Positions 63,931 to 64,000 of a stretch of DNA of 64,000 bases are shown here, piece after piece. Source of the stretch: Roseibium hamelinense (GTDB taxonomy: Bacteria; Pseudomonadota; Alphaproteobacteria; Rhizobiales; Stappiaceae). The notes beneath the pieces are model-generated. The model searched no databases, was not told the origin of the DNA, and saw only the letters and a list, made by a program, of their open reading frames with translations. The DNA lies in contig NZ_VLLF01000001.1 of assembly GCF_007830545.1 (NCBI RefSeq), positions 186,001-250,000 of the forward strand, written 5' to 3'. The stretch's first letter is position 1; each line of letters starts with the position of its first letter. Position numbers and translations under genes: made by a program.

Positions 63931-64000
63931 GAAAGTCCTCTAGTGTGTATAACGAACCCGGTTGGGATATGGCGTCGGCGTCTTCCGGTGCCAAGGGCTT

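Noticed and set aside
1..64000. CRISPR arrays, rRNA, tRNA, insertion sequences or phage genes
   Set aside because: No regularly spaced repeats, tRNA-like cloverleaf, rRNA sequence, transposase or integrase was found by reading both strands, so no mobile origin of the island is claimed.

Overview
The window looks like chromosomal DNA of a marine-type alphaproteobacterium, most like the Stappia/Labrenzia/Roseibium group. This is an inference from gene content: class I PhaC, the four-subunit sarcosine oxidase, rplM-rpsI, hom-glpX-recJ, tungstate uptake and many cyclic-di-GMP proteins. No rRNA, tRNA, CRISPR array or intact insertion sequence was seen.

Layout. 1-2.3 kb: a frameshifted RecA/DnaB-like ATPase cut by the window edge, then a divergent enoyl-CoA hydratase / hotdog thioesterase pair. 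2.3-22 kb: a compact specialised-metabolism island, the most interesting part of the window. 22-36 kb: ordinary chromosome (diguanylate cyclase, rplM-rpsI, multicopper oxidase, MATE exporter, guanine deaminase, ureohydrolase, PAS-GAF-GGDEF-EAL protein, PHB synthase). 36.5-48 kb: alaC-like aminotransferase, hom, glpX, recJ, a nitrilase-like hydrolase, Nudix, phosphate permease and the tungstate ABC operon. 48-50.5 kb: an HD-GYP protein and a nuclease-fold protein. 50.5-59 kb: the sarcosine oxidase operon (soxB-cupin-soxD-soxA-soxG), divergent from a glutathione-dependent formaldehyde oxidation operon. 59-64 kb: a P450/acyltransferase pair, a DUF423 protein and an M3 peptidase.

The island has two arms. 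The plus-strand arm encodes a 6-phosphogluconate dehydrogenase, then a tightly coupled operon: SDR, two-module VOC protein, Tat-exported bicovalent FAD oxidase, a membrane acyltransferase with a frame break, a sedoheptulose-7-phosphate-cyclase-family enzyme, two cupins and an MFS exporter. The minus-strand arm encodes a leaderless solute-binding-protein fold, both subunits of a B12-dependent glutamate mutase, an ASADH, an aspartokinase, a clavaminate-synthase-like Fe(II)/2OG oxygenase, an EamA exporter and an unrecognised 148-residue protein. A TetR regulator and a LysR regulator flank the set.

A 16-bp palindrome, TGTARYGATCRYTACA, marks the three main promoter regions. It is a tandem pair with exactly 29-bp spacing at two of them and a single copy at the third. 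This ties both arms into one probable TetR regulon. I infer a C7-cyclitol pathway (from sedoheptulose 7-phosphate) running with a 3-methylaspartate pathway (glutamate to 3-methylaspartate, then phosphorylation and reduction to a semialdehyde, with hydroxylation at some stage). I know of no described pathway with this combination; the product is not predictable from sequence alone.

The sarcosine/formaldehyde section is coherent too. Sarcosine oxidase releases a one-carbon unit at the formaldehyde level, and the divergent operon encodes the glutathione-dependent formaldehyde dehydrogenase and S-formylglutathione hydrolase that would oxidise it to formate.
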